Shown here: piece by piece, positions 1-8,844 of the stretch
Layout of the letters: every line of letters starts with the position of its first letter
Position numbering within the stretch: the first letter of the stretch is position 1
DNA from: Limnohabitans sp. 2KL-1
GTDB lineage: Bacteria > Pseudomonadota > Gammaproteobacteria > Burkholderiales > Burkholderiaceae_C
Reading direction: 5' to 3'
DNA: 64,000 nucleotides
Assembly: GCF_003063435.1 (NCBI RefSeq)
Contig: NZ_NESL01000008.1
Coordinates: forward strand, 62,001-126,000
The notes under the pieces: generated by a model
What the model saw: only the letters and a program-made list of their open reading frames with translations
Database searches by the model: none
Told to the model about the DNA's origin: nothing
Position numbers and translations under genes: made by a program

Positions 1-31
1 GTCGCCATAAATCCCACTACAATCCGCCACC

Positions 32-2014
32 ATGGCTACCCAATCAACTGTCAAAACCTCCAACGAGTATTCCGAAGGCTCGATCCGTGTCCTGAAAGGC
101 CTGGAGCCTGTCAAGCAGCGGCCGGGCATGTACACCCGCACCGACAACCCCTTGCACATCATCCAGGAAGTGCTGGACAACGCCGCCGACGAAGCGCTGG
201 CGGGCTACGGTAAAAAAATCAAAGTCACCCTGCACGCCGACGGCTCGGTGGGCATCGAAGACGATGGCCGGGGCATTCCGTTTGGCCTGCACCCCGAAGA
301 AAAAGCCCCGGTGATCGAGCTGGTGTTCACCCGCTTGCACGCGGGCGGCAAGTTCGACAAGGGCAAGGGCGGGGCTTACAGCTTCTCGGGTGGCTTGCAC
401 GGCGTGGGCGTGAGCGTGACCAATGCGCTGTCCAAGCGCCTGGAAGCCACCAGCCACCGCGAAGGGCAGGTGGCCACGCTGGTGTTTTCCGGTGGCGATG
501 TGGTCGAGCCGCTGGTGTCGCGTGCGCAGGAAGCGGGGGACCGCAAACAAGGCACCTCGGTGCGCGTGTGGCCCGATGTCAAATATTTCGACTCGCCCGC
601 GCTGCCCATGGGCGAGCTGACGCATCTGCTGCGCAGCAAAGCCGTGCTCATGCCCGGCGTGAGCGTCAGCCTGGTGAATGAAAAAACCAAGGAAACCCAG
701 ACCTGGCAATACAAAGGGGGCTTGGGCGACTACCTGACCCAGACCCTGACGGCCGACCCGGTGATTCCGCTGTTTGCGGGCGAAGGCTTTGCCGACGGCA
801 ACAACGACAGCTTTGCCGAAGGCGAAGGGGCCAGCTGGGCGGTGGCGTTCACCGAAGACGGCGCCCCGGTGCGCGAGAGCTACGTGAATTTGATCCCCAC
901 CAGCGCAGGCGGCACGCACGACAGTGGCTTGCGCGATGGCCTGTTCACCGCCGTCAAGAGCTTCATTGAATTGCATGGTTTGCTGCCCAAAGGCGTCAAG
1001 CTCATGCCCGAAGACGTGTTCGCTCGCGCCAGCTATGTGCTGAGCGCCAAGGTGCTCGATCCTCAGTTTCAGGGGCAGGTCAAGGAGCGCCTGAACTCGC
1101 GTGACGCGGTGCGTCTGATCTCCAGTTTTGTGCGCCCGGCCCTGGAGCTGTGGCTCAACGAGCATGTGGACTACGGGAAAAAGCTGGCCGAGCTGGCCAT
1201 CAAAGCCGCCCAGTCGCGCCAGAAAGCGGGCCAGAAGGTCGAAAAACGCAAAAGCTCCGGCGTGGCGGTGCTGCCTGGCAAGCTGACCGACTGCGAAAGC
1301 AAAGACATCCTGCACAACGAAGTGTTTCTGGTCGAGGGCGATTCGGCCGGCGGCAGCGCCAAGATGGGCCGCAACAAAGAGTGCCAGGCCATCTTGCCCC
1401 TGCGCGGCAAGGTGCTCAACACCTGGGAAGTGGACCGCGACCGCTTGTTTGCCAACAACGAAATCCATGACATTTCGGTGGCCATCGGCGTGGACCCGCA
1501 CGGGCCCAACGACAACCCCGACATGAGCAACCTGCGCTACGGCAAGGTCTGCATCTTGAGCGATGCGGACGTGGACGGCTCGCACATCCAGGTGCTGCTG
1601 CTCACCTTGTTTTTCCGCCATTTCCCCAAGCTGATCGAAGCAGGACACTTGTATGTGGCGCGGCCGCCGCTGTTCCGGGTCGATGCACCCGCACGCGGCA
1701 AAAAACCGGCCTCCAAAGCCTATGCGCTGGACGAAGGCGAGCTGACCGCCATCATCGACAAGCTGCGCAAGGACGGCGTCAAAGAAGGCGGCTGGAGCAT
1801 CAGCCGCTTCAAGGGTCTGGGCGAGATGAGTGCCGAGCAGCTGTGGGACACCACGCTCAACCCCGACACGCGCCGCCTGCTGCCCATCGAGCTGGGCCCG
1901 CTGGACAACGCGGGGACCGAAAACCTGATGATGCAGCTGATGGGCAAAGGCGAAGCTGCGGCGCGGCGCGAGCTGATGGAGCTGCATGGCGACTCGATTG
2001 AAATCGATGTGTAA
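32..2014 (+). CDS. parE: DNA topoisomerase IV subunit B
   Basis: ATPase subunit of topoisomerase IV, which with ParC unlinks daughter chromosomes. The 660-aa protein has the usual length. Its N-terminal GHKL ATPase fold shows the Asn-containing helix (EVLDNAADEA, about residues 46-55), DDGRGIP (77-83) and GGLHGVGVSV (120-129). The TOPRIM domain shows EGDSAGG (about 435) and DADVDGSH (about 510). It ends in the RFKGLGEM / TLNPDTRR signature of type IIA B subunits. ParE is chosen over GyrB because of its short C-terminus and because parC lies downstream. The ATG at 32 fits the start of homology. About 2.7 kb of accessory genes separates it from parC. Confidence 0.97.
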   Translation: MATQSTVKTSNEYSEGSIRVLKGLEPVKQRPGMYTRTDNPLHIIQEVLDNAADEALAGYGKKIKVTLHADGSVGIEDDGRGIPFGLHPEEKAPVIELVFTRLHAGGKFDKGKGGAYSFSGGLHGVGVSVTNALSKRLEATSHREGQVATLVFSGGDVVEPLVSRAQEAGDRKQGTSVRVWPDVKYFDSPALPMGELTHLLRSKAVLMPGVSVSLVNEKTKETQTWQYKGGLGDYLTQTLTADPVIPLFAGEGFADGNNDSFAEGEGASWAVAFTEDGAPVRESYVNLIPTSAGGTHDSGLRDGLFTAVKSFIELHGLLPKGVKLMPEDVFARASYVLSAKVLDPQFQGQVKERLNSRDAVRLISSFVRPALELWLNEHVDYGKKLAELAIKAAQSRQKAGQKVEKRKSSGVAVLPGKLTDCESKDILHNEVFLVEGDSAGGSAKMGRNKECQAILPLRGKVLNTWEVDRDRLFANNEIHDISVAIGVDPHGPNDNPDMSNLRYGKVCILSDADVDGSHIQVLLLTLFFRHFPKLIEAGHLYVARPPLFRVDAPARGKKPASKAYALDEGELTAIIDKLRKDGVKEGGWSISRFKGLGEMSAEQLWDTTLNPDTRRLLPIELGPLDNAGTENLMMQLMGKGEAAARRELMELHGDSIEIDV

Positions 2015-2090
2015 ATCGGTGTCAATTCTTACTTGGTAATACAATGCAATGGTGCTTTCACCAGCACCCAGATCAACCCGGAGGTCAACC

Positions 2091-2327
2091 ATGCTTTCCA
2101 CGCTGACCAGCAAAGGCCAAGTCACCATTCCGCAAGCCCTGCGCCAGCAACTGGGCTTGATGCCGGGGCAAGCGGTGACGTTTGACCTCAGTGCCGACGC
2201 CAGTTGTATCACCTTGCGCCCCGCAGTCCCTGCCAAAAAGTCGCCCCAACCCGGTTTTGGCATGGTCAAAGTCAAGGGGCCGCACGTGGCTGCCGATTGG
2301 GATGCGGCTCAAGCGCTCAAGCCATGA
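2091..2327 (+). CDS. vapB: AbrB/MazE-type antitoxin of a PIN toxin pair
   Basis: A 78-aa swapped-hairpin AbrB-type DNA-binding antitoxin. The N-terminus STLTSKGQVTIPQALRQQLG is the classic AbrB/SpoVT signature. The proline- and lysine-rich C-terminus would bind the toxin. An in-frame ATG lies at 2049, but 2091 is preferred because a strong GGAGG (2080-2084) precedes it and homology begins there. Its stop codon overlaps the ATG of the PIN-domain gene by four bases, the usual antitoxin-toxin coupling, so the pair is expected to autoregulate. It is the first gene of the insert between parE and parC. Confidence 0.88.
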   Translation: MLSTLTSKGQVTIPQALRQQLGLMPGQAVTFDLSADASCITLRPAVPAKKSPQPGFGMVKVKGPHVAADWDAAQALKP

Positions 2328-2761
2328 AGCAACGCACCTCGCAGCTGACGGCGTTGGACACCAATGTGTTGGCGCGTTATTACGTGCAGGCCGAGCAAAC
2401 CGATGCCGCCACGGCGCTCCAATGTGAGCATGCCCGTGCCTTGCTGGAGAGTGGCAAACCCCTCTTCGTGGCCACCACCGTGGCCTTGGAGTTGGAGTGG
2501 GTTTTGCGTGGGTTCTACAAACTGGAGGCACGCACTGTGGCCAAGGTGTTCAACCACTTGCTCAGCATGCCCCAGGTGCAAATGCAAGACCGCCAAGCCT
2601 TGCAAAGTGCCTGCGATGCCTTGAGCCAAGGTTTCGACTTTGCCGATGCCTTGCACCATGCCAGCAGCCGCCAGTGCGATGTGCTGGTCACCTTTGATGC
2701 CAAAGGCTTTGCCAAGCGGGCCACTGCAAAAGGTTGGGTGCCCAAGGTGCTCGTTCCCTAA
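2324..2761 (+). CDS. vapC: PIN-domain ribonuclease toxin (VapC family)
   Basis: A 145-aa PIN-domain protein, probably an RNase neutralised by the AbrB-type protein encoded upstream. The acidic metal-binding residues are visible: Asp12 in ALDTNVLARYY, Glu in the ELEWVLRG helix, Asp in FDFADALHH, and Asp in the C-terminal VTFDAKGFAK. Length and motif order are normal, so the toxin looks intact. The start at 2324 is chosen because ATGA overlaps the antitoxin stop; the frame is open further upstream, but that part overlaps the antitoxin. The tRNA or rRNA target cannot be read from the sequence. Confidence 0.88.
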   Translation: MKQRTSQLTALDTNVLARYYVQAEQTDAATALQCEHARALLESGKPLFVATTVALELEWVLRGFYKLEARTVAKVFNHLLSMPQVQMQDRQALQSACDALSQGFDFADALHHASSRQCDVLVTFDAKGFAKRATAKGWVPKVLVP

Positions 2762-2781
2762 ACCCTGAGCTTCAATTTCCC

Positions 2782-2919
2782 ATGACTTTAGCTTACCAAT
2801 TGCGCATTGAATTGCGCGATTTCAAACCCGCTATTTACCGCGATGTGCTGGTCGTTCTGCTTGTATTTTTTGGCGTTCAATTTCAAACAATCGCACCATC
2901 AATACTGAAAACCATATGA
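2782..2919 (+). pseudogene. Remnant of a pRiA4b ORF-3-like gene (N-terminal end only)
   Basis: A 45-codon open frame. Its first 24 or so residues (YQLRIELRDFKPAIYRDVLV) match the start of the plasmid pRiA4b ORF-3-like family as I remember it: a Y-Q-L-x-I-x-L-x-D-x-K-P segment followed by W/Y-R-x-V-L-V. After that the frame becomes a hydrophobic stretch unlike the family and stops, whereas full members are about 180 aa. It is best read as a gene end left by deletion. Its stop overlaps the next ATG (ATGA at 2916-2919), so it may still act as a translated leader. The family call rests on a short motif. Confidence 0.45.
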
Positions 2920-3935
2920 TCGACGCACACCATTTTCGCGCCTTTGCCTTGCATTTGGGGTTTTCGGCAGACGGCCAAGAAGTCAGCGACGTTTTGCACA
3001 AAAGCTATGGCGAGAACGGAGAGGTCATCCGTATTGATTTCAGCAAGCAAAGCATTGATTACCCGAAACTGCATGGTTTCAAGGTCAACCGTGCAGACAC
3101 CTGCAACTTCTCGTCATCTGAAAACGCAGTGGTTTTGGAATGCGTCCATCGGCTGCTTGAAAAGGGTTATAAACCCCAGCACATTGAGTTGGAGCCCGAG
3201 TGGAAACTGGGGCACGGCGGCAAAAGCGGACGGGCTGATATCTTGGTGCGTGACCAACAGGGCGCAGCTCTGCTGATCATTGAATGCAAAACCGCTGGCC
3301 GTGAATTTGACAAAGCCTGGAAAGACACACTCGAAGACGGTGCTCAACTCATCAGCTATGTCGAGCAAGAAAAGGCCACGCAATTCATTTGCCTTTACGC
3401 CAGTGAATTTGATGCCAAAGCAGGCCAAGTCAAAACCAGTCAACGCATCATCAGCGTCAAAGACAACCCGCAAATTTTGCTTGACCAGCCCAAGGCGCAA
3501 TCGTTCAAAGAGGCCACCAACGCCAAGGAACGTTTCAAAGCCTGGAAAGATACCTACCGCCAAGAGTTCACCGAAGTTGGCATTTTTGAGGGCAACATCC
3601 AGCCCTACCAAATCGGCAAAAGCAAATACACCTTTGCTGACGATACGCGGCCGCTGGCTGCCACCGACATCAAAGGCAAATACCACGACTTTCGAGTCAT
3701 TTTGCGCAAACACAATGTGTCGCGCCGTGAAAACGCTTTTGAGGTTCTGGTCAATCTCTTCGTCTGCAAAATCGTGGACGAAATGGAGCATCCCGACGAC
3801 CTGCGATTTTACTGGAAGGGCATTGCCTACGACAACTATTACGACTTGGTCGACCGTCTGCAAGCCCTTTACAAAACTGGCATCCACACGCCATTGTCAA
3901 GCCATGACCACATCCCAAACCGTCCAACTGTTTGA
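2916..3935 (+). CDS. Truncated restriction/methylase-type protein: HsdR N-terminal-like nuclease domain only
   Basis: A 339-aa protein resembling the N-terminal part of large restriction-modification proteins in which an HsdR_N-like nuclease domain precedes an N6-adenine methylase. A PD-(D/E)xK pattern is visible as Asp108 (GRADILV) and Glu123-x-Lys125 (IIECKT). The region near residues 270-325, ending DRLQALYKTGI, corresponds to what normally leads into the methylase half. At that point the sequence switches to about a dozen unrelated codons and stops, so no SAM-binding or NPPY motif follows. The last 32 bases overlap the Bro-N gene. It reads as a deletion product, perhaps still expressed; nuclease activity is uncertain. 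Confidence 0.7.
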   Translation: MIDAHHFRAFALHLGFSADGQEVSDVLHKSYGENGEVIRIDFSKQSIDYPKLHGFKVNRADTCNFSSSENAVVLECVHRLLEKGYKPQHIELEPEWKLGHGGKSGRADILVRDQQGAALLIIECKTAGREFDKAWKDTLEDGAQLISYVEQEKATQFICLYASEFDAKAGQVKTSQRIISVKDNPQILLDQPKAQSFKEATNAKERFKAWKDTYRQEFTEVGIFEGNIQPYQIGKSKYTFADDTRPLAATDIKGKYHDFRVILRKHNVSRRENAFEVLVNLFVCKIVDEMEHPDDLRFYWKGIAYDNYYDLVDRLQALYKTGIHTPLSSHDHIPNRPTV

Positions 3936-4779
3936 GTCCACCCGTGTGCGCTCGCATTGGGACGCCGCGCAGGAGAAGTGGTTTTTCTCTGTGGTGGATG
4001 TGGTGCAGGTGCTGACAGACAGCATCAACCCTACCGACTATCTGAAAAAATTGCGAAAACGCGATGTCGAGTTAGGCAGCTACCTGGGGACAAATTGTCC
4101 CCAGGTGGGTATGCCCAGTGCGTCCGGGGTCATGCGCAAAACCCTGGCAGCGGATGTACCCACACTTTTGCGCCTGATCCAGTCCATCCCCTCACCCAAG
4201 GCGGAGCCATTCAAGCGTTGGCTGGCCAAGGTGGGCCATGAGCGCATGCAAGAAATGGCAGACCCCGCGCAAAGCCTGGACCGTGCCCGTGAGAACTGGC
4301 AAAAGCTGGGGCGCAGCGACAAGTGGATTCAGCAGCGCATGACGGGCCAAGAAACCCGCAACAAATTGACCGATTATTGGAAAGAAAGCGGTGTTGAAAA
4401 GGCGGACGAATTCGCGCTGCTGACCAACATCATTCACCAAGAATGGACGGGCTTGAGCGTGCTGGCACACAAGTCGCTTAAGTCTTTGAAAACGCAGAAC
4501 CTGCGTGACCACATGAGCGAGGCGGAGCTCATCTTCACCGCATTGGCCGAACTGTCCACCCGCCAGATTGCGGAGACTGAGGAAGCCAAAGGCCTGCAAC
4601 AAAACGCCCAAGCTGGCAAAGAAGGCGGCCGAGTGGCCAAGCGCGCCAAAGACGATCTGGAAAAACGCACGGGGCAAAAAGTGGTGACGGGCAGTAACTT
4701 TTTGCCGCCCGGCAAATCCATGCCCGTTCAGATATCCGCCACACCCGAACGCAAAACCAACAATTCTCAGAAAAAATGA
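3904..4779 (+). CDS. Bro-N domain protein (DinD/antirepressor-like)
   Basis: A 291-aa protein with an N-terminal Bro-N domain: [29 protein letters not shown] in two blocks, then the [30 protein letters not shown] pattern. Its C-terminal half resembles DNA-damage-inducible protein D relatives that often sit in type I restriction loci and phages (family knowledge). The domain suggests DNA binding, but no role is proven. The ATG at 3904 is the first codon giving Bro-N homology; it lies inside the end of the truncated upstream gene. Its TGA overlaps the parC ATG (4776-4779), so ribosomes finishing this accessory gene sit at the start of an essential one. Confidence 0.82.
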   Translation: MTTSQTVQLFESTRVRSHWDAAQEKWFFSVVDVVQVLTDSINPTDYLKKLRKRDVELGSYLGTNCPQVGMPSASGVMRKTLAADVPTLLRLIQSIPSPKAEPFKRWLAKVGHERMQEMADPAQSLDRARENWQKLGRSDKWIQQRMTGQETRNKLTDYWKESGVEKADEFALLTNIIHQEWTGLSVLAHKSLKSLKTQNLRDHMSEAELIFTALAELSTRQIAETEEAKGLQQNAQAGKEGGRVAKRAKDDLEKRTGQKVVTGSNFLPPGKSMPVQISATPERKTNNSQKK

Positions 4780-7145
4780 CCGATTTGCTGACCCCTGAAG
4801 CTCCTTTGCAACCTGCAGCCCCCGAAGGCGACCACCTGGGCGCTTACGCCCAGCGGGCCTACCTCGAGTACGCGCTGTCCGTCGTCAAAGGCCGCGCCTT
4901 GCCCGATGTGTGCGACGGCCAAAAGCCGGTGCAGCGGCGCATTTTGTATTCGATGGACCGCATGGGTTTGTCGTACAGCGGCCCGAACAACAACACTGCT
5001 GCCAAACCCGTCAAAAGCGCCCGCGTGGTGGGCGATGTGCTGGGCCGTTACCACCCGCACGGCGACACGGCGGCGTATGACGCGCTGGTGCGCATGGCGC
5101 AAGACTTTTCGCAGCGCTACCCACTCATCGACGGACAGGGCAACTTTGGCAGCCGCGATGGCGACGGTGCCGCCGCCATGCGTTACACCGAAGCGCGCTT
5201 GTCGCGCATCACCAGCTTGTTGCTGGATGAGATCGACATGGGCACGGTGGATTTCATCCCCAACTACGACGGCTCCACCGAAGAGCCGCGCCAGCTGCCC
5301 GCGCGCTTGCCCTTCAGTTTGCTCAACGGCGCCAGCGGCATTGCCGTGGGCCTGGCCACCGAGATCCCCAGCCACAACTTGCGCGAAGTGGCCGACGCCT
5401 GCGCGGCGCTGATCAAGAATGACAAGCTCAGCGACAGCGAGTTGATGGCCATCATCCCCGGCCCCGACTACCCCGGTGGCGGCCAGATCATCAGCCCGGC
5501 CAGCGACATTGCCGACGCCTACCGCACCGGCCGCGGCAGCCTCAAAGTGCGCGCCCGCTGGAAGATCGAAGAGTTGGCCCGTGGCCAATGGCAACTGGTG
5601 GTGACCGAGCTGCCGCAAGGCGTCAGCTCGCAGCGCGTGCTGGAAGAGATCGAAGAACTCACCAACCCCAAAGTCAAAGCCGGCAAAAAAGCGCTCAGCG
5701 CTGACCAAGTGTTGCTCAAAGCCAGCATGCTGGCCGTGCTCGACGTGGTGCGCGACGAATCGAGCAAAGACGCCGCCGTGCGCCTGGTGTTCGAGCCCAA
5801 GACCAGCCGCATCGAACAGCAGGAACTCATCACGGCCTTGCTGGCCCACACGAGCCTGGAAACGTCTGCGCCGATCAATATGACATCGGTGGGCATCGAC
5901 GGTAAACCGATTCAGAAGTCGCTGCGCCAGATGTTGGTGGAGTGGATCAGCTTCCGCCAGACCACCATCACCCGCCGCAGCCAGCATCGCCTGAACAAAG
6001 TGCTGGACCGCATCCATATCTTGGAAGGCCGCCAGCTGGTGTTGCTGAACATCGACGAGGTGATCCGCATCATCCGCCACAGCGACGAGCCCAAGCCCGC
6101 GCTGATGGAAGCCTTCAAACTCAGCGACCGTCAGGCCGAGGACATTCTTGAGATTCGCCTGCGCCAACTGGCCCGACTGGAAGCCATCAAGATCGAGCAA
6201 GAGCTGAGCGAGTTGCGTGGAGAGCAGGGCAAGCTCGAAGAAATTTTGGGCAGCCCCGCCGCGCTGCGCCGCCTGATGATCAAAGAGATCGAAGCGGATG
6301 CCAAAACCTTTGCCGACCCACGCCGCACGCTGATCCAGGAAGAGAAAAAAGCCGTGGCCGAAGTCAAGGTGGTGGACGAACCGGTGACGGTGGTTGTGTC
6401 GGAAAAAGGCTGGGTGCGGGCTCGCACGGGTCACGGCCACGACGCCACCAGCTTCGCGTTCAAGGCGGGCGACGGTCTGTATGGCACCTTCGAATGCCGC
6501 ACGGTGGATCAGCTCATCATCTTTGGCAGCAACGGCCGCATCTACAGCGTGCCTGTGGCCACGCTGCCCGGCGCACGCGGCGACGGCCAGCCCGTGACCA
6601 CACTGATCGAGCTGGAACCCACCACGCAAATCGCCCACTATTTCGCAGGACCAGCCAATGCCACGCTCCTGCTGAGCGGCTCAGGCGGCTACGGCTTCAT
6701 GGCCTCGGTTGAAAACATGATTTCGCGCAACAAAGCGGGCAAAGCCTTTATCAGCCTGGGCGACGGCGAAACCGTGTGCGTGCCCAGCCATGTGAGCGGC
6801 TCCAGCGCCACTGTGCCCGCCGACAAACAGCCCATGCCAGCGGCGACCAGCGTGTGCTGCGCCAGCGCGGGTGGCCGTGTGCTCACTTTTGAGATCAGCG
6901 AACTCAAAACCATGGAAAAAGGCGGCCGGGGCCTGATGCTGATCGACCTGGAAGCCAAAGACACTTTGGCCGGCGCTGCGGCCTACACCCGCAGCGTGAA
7001 GATTGAAGGCATTGGCCGAGGCGGCAAGGATCGCGAAGAAACGCTCGAAATTCGCAGCCTGAACAACGCCAAAGCGGCGCGGGCCAAGAAGGGCCGTGTG
7101 GCGGATTTGGGGTTCAAGCCGAACCGGGTGACGCGGGTGGAGTGA
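4776..7145 (+). CDS. parC: DNA topoisomerase IV subunit A
   Basis: DNA breakage-reunion subunit of topoisomerase IV, 789 aa. The quinolone-determining stretch [11 protein letters not shown] and the catalytic tyrosine (Tyr137 in [10 protein letters not shown]) are clear. They are followed by the tower and coiled-coil region and a C-terminal beta-pinwheel with degenerate GyrA-like boxes, ending [19 protein letters not shown]. The start ATG overlaps the stop of the Bro-N gene and has only a weak Shine-Dalgarno, so coupling or a promoter within the insert may matter. A second, diverged copy of its last ~30 codons lies at 9581-9671. A strong hairpin terminator follows at 7187-7218. Confidence 0.96.
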   Translation: MTDLLTPEAPLQPAAPEGDHLGAYAQRAYLEYALSVVKGRALPDVCDGQKPVQRRILYSMDRMGLSYSGPNNNTAAKPVKSARVVGDVLGRYHPHGDTAAYDALVRMAQDFSQRYPLIDGQGNFGSRDGDGAAAMRYTEARLSRITSLLLDEIDMGTVDFIPNYDGSTEEPRQLPARLPFSLLNGASGIAVGLATEIPSHNLREVADACAALIKNDKLSDSELMAIIPGPDYPGGGQIISPASDIADAYRTGRGSLKVRARWKIEELARGQWQLVVTELPQGVSSQRVLEEIEELTNPKVKAGKKALSADQVLLKASMLAVLDVVRDESSKDAAVRLVFEPKTSRIEQQELITALLAHTSLETSAPINMTSVGIDGKPIQKSLRQMLVEWISFRQTTITRRSQHRLNKVLDRIHILEGRQLVLLNIDEVIRIIRHSDEPKPALMEAFKLSDRQAEDILEIRLRQLARLEAIKIEQELSELRGEQGKLEEILGSPAALRRLMIKEIEADAKTFADPRRTLIQEEKKAVAEVKVVDEPVTVVVSEKGWVRARTGHGHDATSFAFKAGDGLYGTFECRTVDQLIIFGSNGRIYSVPVATLPGARGDGQPVTTLIELEPTTQIAHYFAGPANATLLLSGSGGYGFMASVENMISRNKAGKAFISLGDGETVCVPSHVSGSSATVPADKQPMPAATSVCCASAGGRVLTFEISELKTMEKGGRGLMLIDLEAKDTLAGAAAYTRSVKIEGIGRGGKDREETLEIRSLNNAKAARAKKGRVADLGFKPNRVTRVE

Positions 7146-7174
7146 GGGTTTGAAGTAGAACCCCCTTGCTGCAT

Positions 7175-7272
7175 ATTTTTTAAGCACGCCCCGCCAGCCC
7201 AAGCGGGGCGTTGTTTTTGGGGCTTGTCCCTGCACTTGTCCACAACTTTAGGCACGGGGTTTGGGGACAGTT
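7175..7272 (+). repeat. Copy 1 of a ~98-bp dispersed hairpin repeat
   Basis: First of three related copies (others at 8701-8799 and 9702-9801), all in the same orientation. The order is T-rich start, AAGCAC, GCCCCGCCAGCCC hairpin, GGCTTGTCCCTGCACTTGTCCACA, and a closing TTGGGGACAG. TGTCCC and GGGACA form a second, wider inverted repeat. A DnaA-box-like TTGTCCACA is kept in all copies. Confidence 0.85.
7187..7218 (+). terminator. Intrinsic terminator of parC
   Basis: A perfect 8-bp stem, CGCCCCGC / GCGGGGCG (7187-7194 with 7203-7210), is followed by TTGTTTTT. It is embedded in repeat copy 1, so the repeat serves as the parC terminator here. Confidence 0.8.
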
Positions 7273-7290
7273 AGCGCTACGTTGGTTTGA

Positions 7291-7527
7291 TCAGCGCAAG
7301 TCTTGTGCATCGGGGGCTTGGGCAGGCACAGCGTCCAACGCGGCAATGAATTGGGTCAGACTGGCGCGCTCGGCGCGTTCTTTGAGATACGTCTCTGTGG
7401 CCAAAGCGGAAACCTTTTCGGCGACAGCACTGGCGATGAACTGGTTCATCGAGATGTGGTCCTGGCTGGCCATGCTTTTGGCCATGTTGTGCAGTGAGTC
7501 GGGCAGGCGAATGCTGATGGTGCTCAT
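7291..7527 (-). CDS. Ribbon-helix-helix antitoxin-like protein
   Basis: A 78-aa protein starting MSTISIRLPDSLHNMAKSMA. The N-terminal beta strand TISIRLPD and the following two helices are typical of Arc/CopG/HicB-type ribbon-helix-helix repressors, which usually serve as antitoxins. No toxin gene is adjacent; the upstream partner is a methyltransferase. An upstream in-frame ATG exists, but 7527 is chosen because the homology starts there and the ATG overlaps the methyltransferase stop by four bases (7524-7527), which suggests co-translation. It may control its own two-gene operon. Confidence 0.75.
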   Translation of the reverse strand: MSTISIRLPDSLHNMAKSMASQDHISMNQFIASAVAEKVSALATETYLKERAERASLTQFIAALDAVPAQAPDAQDLR

Positions 7528-8114
7528 GTCAGGTTCTCCATTTGAGCGCGCACAGCCACCGCCACCCCACTGGCCCAATCCATCTGGGTCACATGCCAAC
7601 CTGGCAATGCATGCAGGGTGCGCAGCAGGGCTTCGACCTTGTCGGCATGACCCTCTGGCCAGTTGGGCTGCGGCAGCATGTCATCGATGACGTACAAACC
7701 ACCGGGTTTCACCAGAGCCAGGGCTTCGCCCAGCAGGCGGTATTTGCCCGACCAAGTATCGGCAAATACATAGTCATATTGCTGGCCTTGTGCATGCTGC
7801 AGGAATTCATCGCCATCGGCACAAACCACCTTCAGGCGCGCATCGTGTCCCAAGTGCCGGTTCAGGATGTCCAACAGGCTGGCGTCGTTGTCCACGGTGG
7901 TCAGTGTGGCGCGGGCGTCCATGCCGTCCAGCAGCCAAGCGGTGGACAAACCCGTGCCCGAGCCCAGCTCCAGAAACTGCCCGCCTGGCTTGCTGGCAGC
8001 CAATGTGCGCAGCAGCGTGCAGGTCAATGGGTCAGACGGCATCGTGAAGCCTGCAGCTTGTGTGTCTGCCCAAAGGGACGAAATCACGGCTGGGGAGGTG
8101 TGTTGGGTGGTCAA
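7524..8114 (-). CDS. Class I SAM-dependent methyltransferase
   Basis: A 196-aa Rossmann-type methyltransferase similar to small O-methyltransferases. Motif I is FLELGSGTGLST (near residues 47-58), followed by an acidic loop TTVDNDASLL, then DYVFADTWSGKY and the post-motif LVKPGGLYVIDDML. The substrate is unknown; the DD pair in VIDDM is reminiscent of metal-dependent catechol-type O-methyltransferases, which is only a hint. It lies in the accessory patch behind parC and is coupled to the ribbon-helix-helix gene by an ATGA overlap. Confidence 0.82.
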   Translation of the reverse strand: MTTQHTSPAVISSLWADTQAAGFTMPSDPLTCTLLRTLAASKPGGQFLELGSGTGLSTAWLLDGMDARATLTTVDNDASLLDILNRHLGHDARLKVVCADGDEFLQHAQGQQYDYVFADTWSGKYRLLGEALALVKPGGLYVIDDMLPQPNWPEGHADKVEALLRTLHALPGWHVTQMDWASGVAVAVRAQMENLT

Positions 8115-8198
8115 TGTTTATCCTCGATGAAGCGGGTATCGCCTTGAATCGTTGAGAGGCCTACTCAACGGGAATGGCCAAGATTTATGAATGTGTCG

Positions 8199-8615
8199 TC
8201 AGGCTGACGCCTTGCGCCATTTGTGGGCAGCCACCACGGCAGAGGTCGCCAGCAGGTGGTGCGTCACATCCAGCACGGTGTGCAGGCCCAGCGTTTCACC
8301 GCCCGCCACATGCACCACTTGGTGGATCAGAAAAAATAAGCCGTAAAGCGCGGTGATGACCAGCACAAAGCTGCGCCAGGCAGGGCCGCCAAACATCTGG
8401 ATGCCCACTTGCATGAGCGTGTTGGCACACAGCATGCCGATCAGCACGCGCAGGCCCAGAGTGCCGGGGTCGTGTTGCAGGGTGTGGGTGAGTGCTTCGT
8501 ATTGCCCGGCCATGGCGTGCTGGAGCGGATCGATCAGCAGCATGGCCAGCAAAACGGCCAGCATGCCCGCCCAGGCGGTACTCAGGATGGTGCGAGGGTT
8601 GGTGACGGCGTTCAT
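8199..8615 (-). CDS. Small integral membrane protein of unknown function
   Basis: A 138-aa protein with about four predicted membrane segments (near residues 14-32, 54-74, 80-100 and 112-130) and several histidines near segment ends (HQVVHVAGGE, DVTHHLLATSAVV). I do not recognise a named family. The arrangement suits a small inner-membrane protein. The ATG at 8615 is preceded by an AT-rich stretch, unlike the flanking DNA, that could be its promoter. It is divergent from the vapBC remnants and part of the accessory patch after parC. Confidence 0.65.
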   Translation of the reverse strand: MNAVTNPRTILSTAWAGMLAVLLAMLLIDPLQHAMAGQYEALTHTLQHDPGTLGLRVLIGMLCANTLMQVGIQMFGGPAWRSFVLVITALYGLFFLIHQVVHVAGGETLGLHTVLDVTHHLLATSAVVAAHKWRKASA

Positions 8616-8700
8616 GGTAATTTGTACTTTTTAAGTATTCAAATGTATCGCCGCCATTCGTGTCATCGTGGGTGAGGCTGCACACGACGCTCCGGTTGCC

Positions 8701-8799
8701 TACTTTTTGAGCACTCCCCGCCAGACCATGCTGGGCGTGGCTTTCGCGGCTTGTCCCTGCACTTGTCCACACCTTTGGGCACGGTTGTTGGGGACAGTT
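8701..8799 (+). repeat. Copy 2 of the ~98-bp dispersed hairpin repeat
   Basis: Same order as copy 1: CTTTTTGAGCAC, CCCCGCCAG, the identical 19-base GCTTGTCCCTGCACTTGTC, then CACA and TTGGGGACAGTT. The first hairpin arms differ (CCAG / CTGG) but still pair, so the structure seems conserved rather than the exact bases. Confidence 0.82.
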
Positions 8800-8844
8800 T
8801 TGCGTCTGCCATGTATTCGCGCCATATCCCAAAAGCAGGCTGTC

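Noticed and set aside
44..2275. 743-aa open frame antisense to parE
   Set aside because: It mirrors parE codon structure in GC-rich DNA, has histidine/glutamine-rich noise composition and no recognisable domain.
4767..6638. 623-aa open frame antisense to parC
   Set aside because: Shadow of the parC reading frame; composition is that of a reversed GC-rich gene and no family motif is seen.
7230..7260. Replication origin based on DnaA-box-like TTGTCCACA
   Set aside because: Each repeat has one imperfect box, without clustering, an AT-rich unwinding region, or dnaA/gyrB/parAB nearby.
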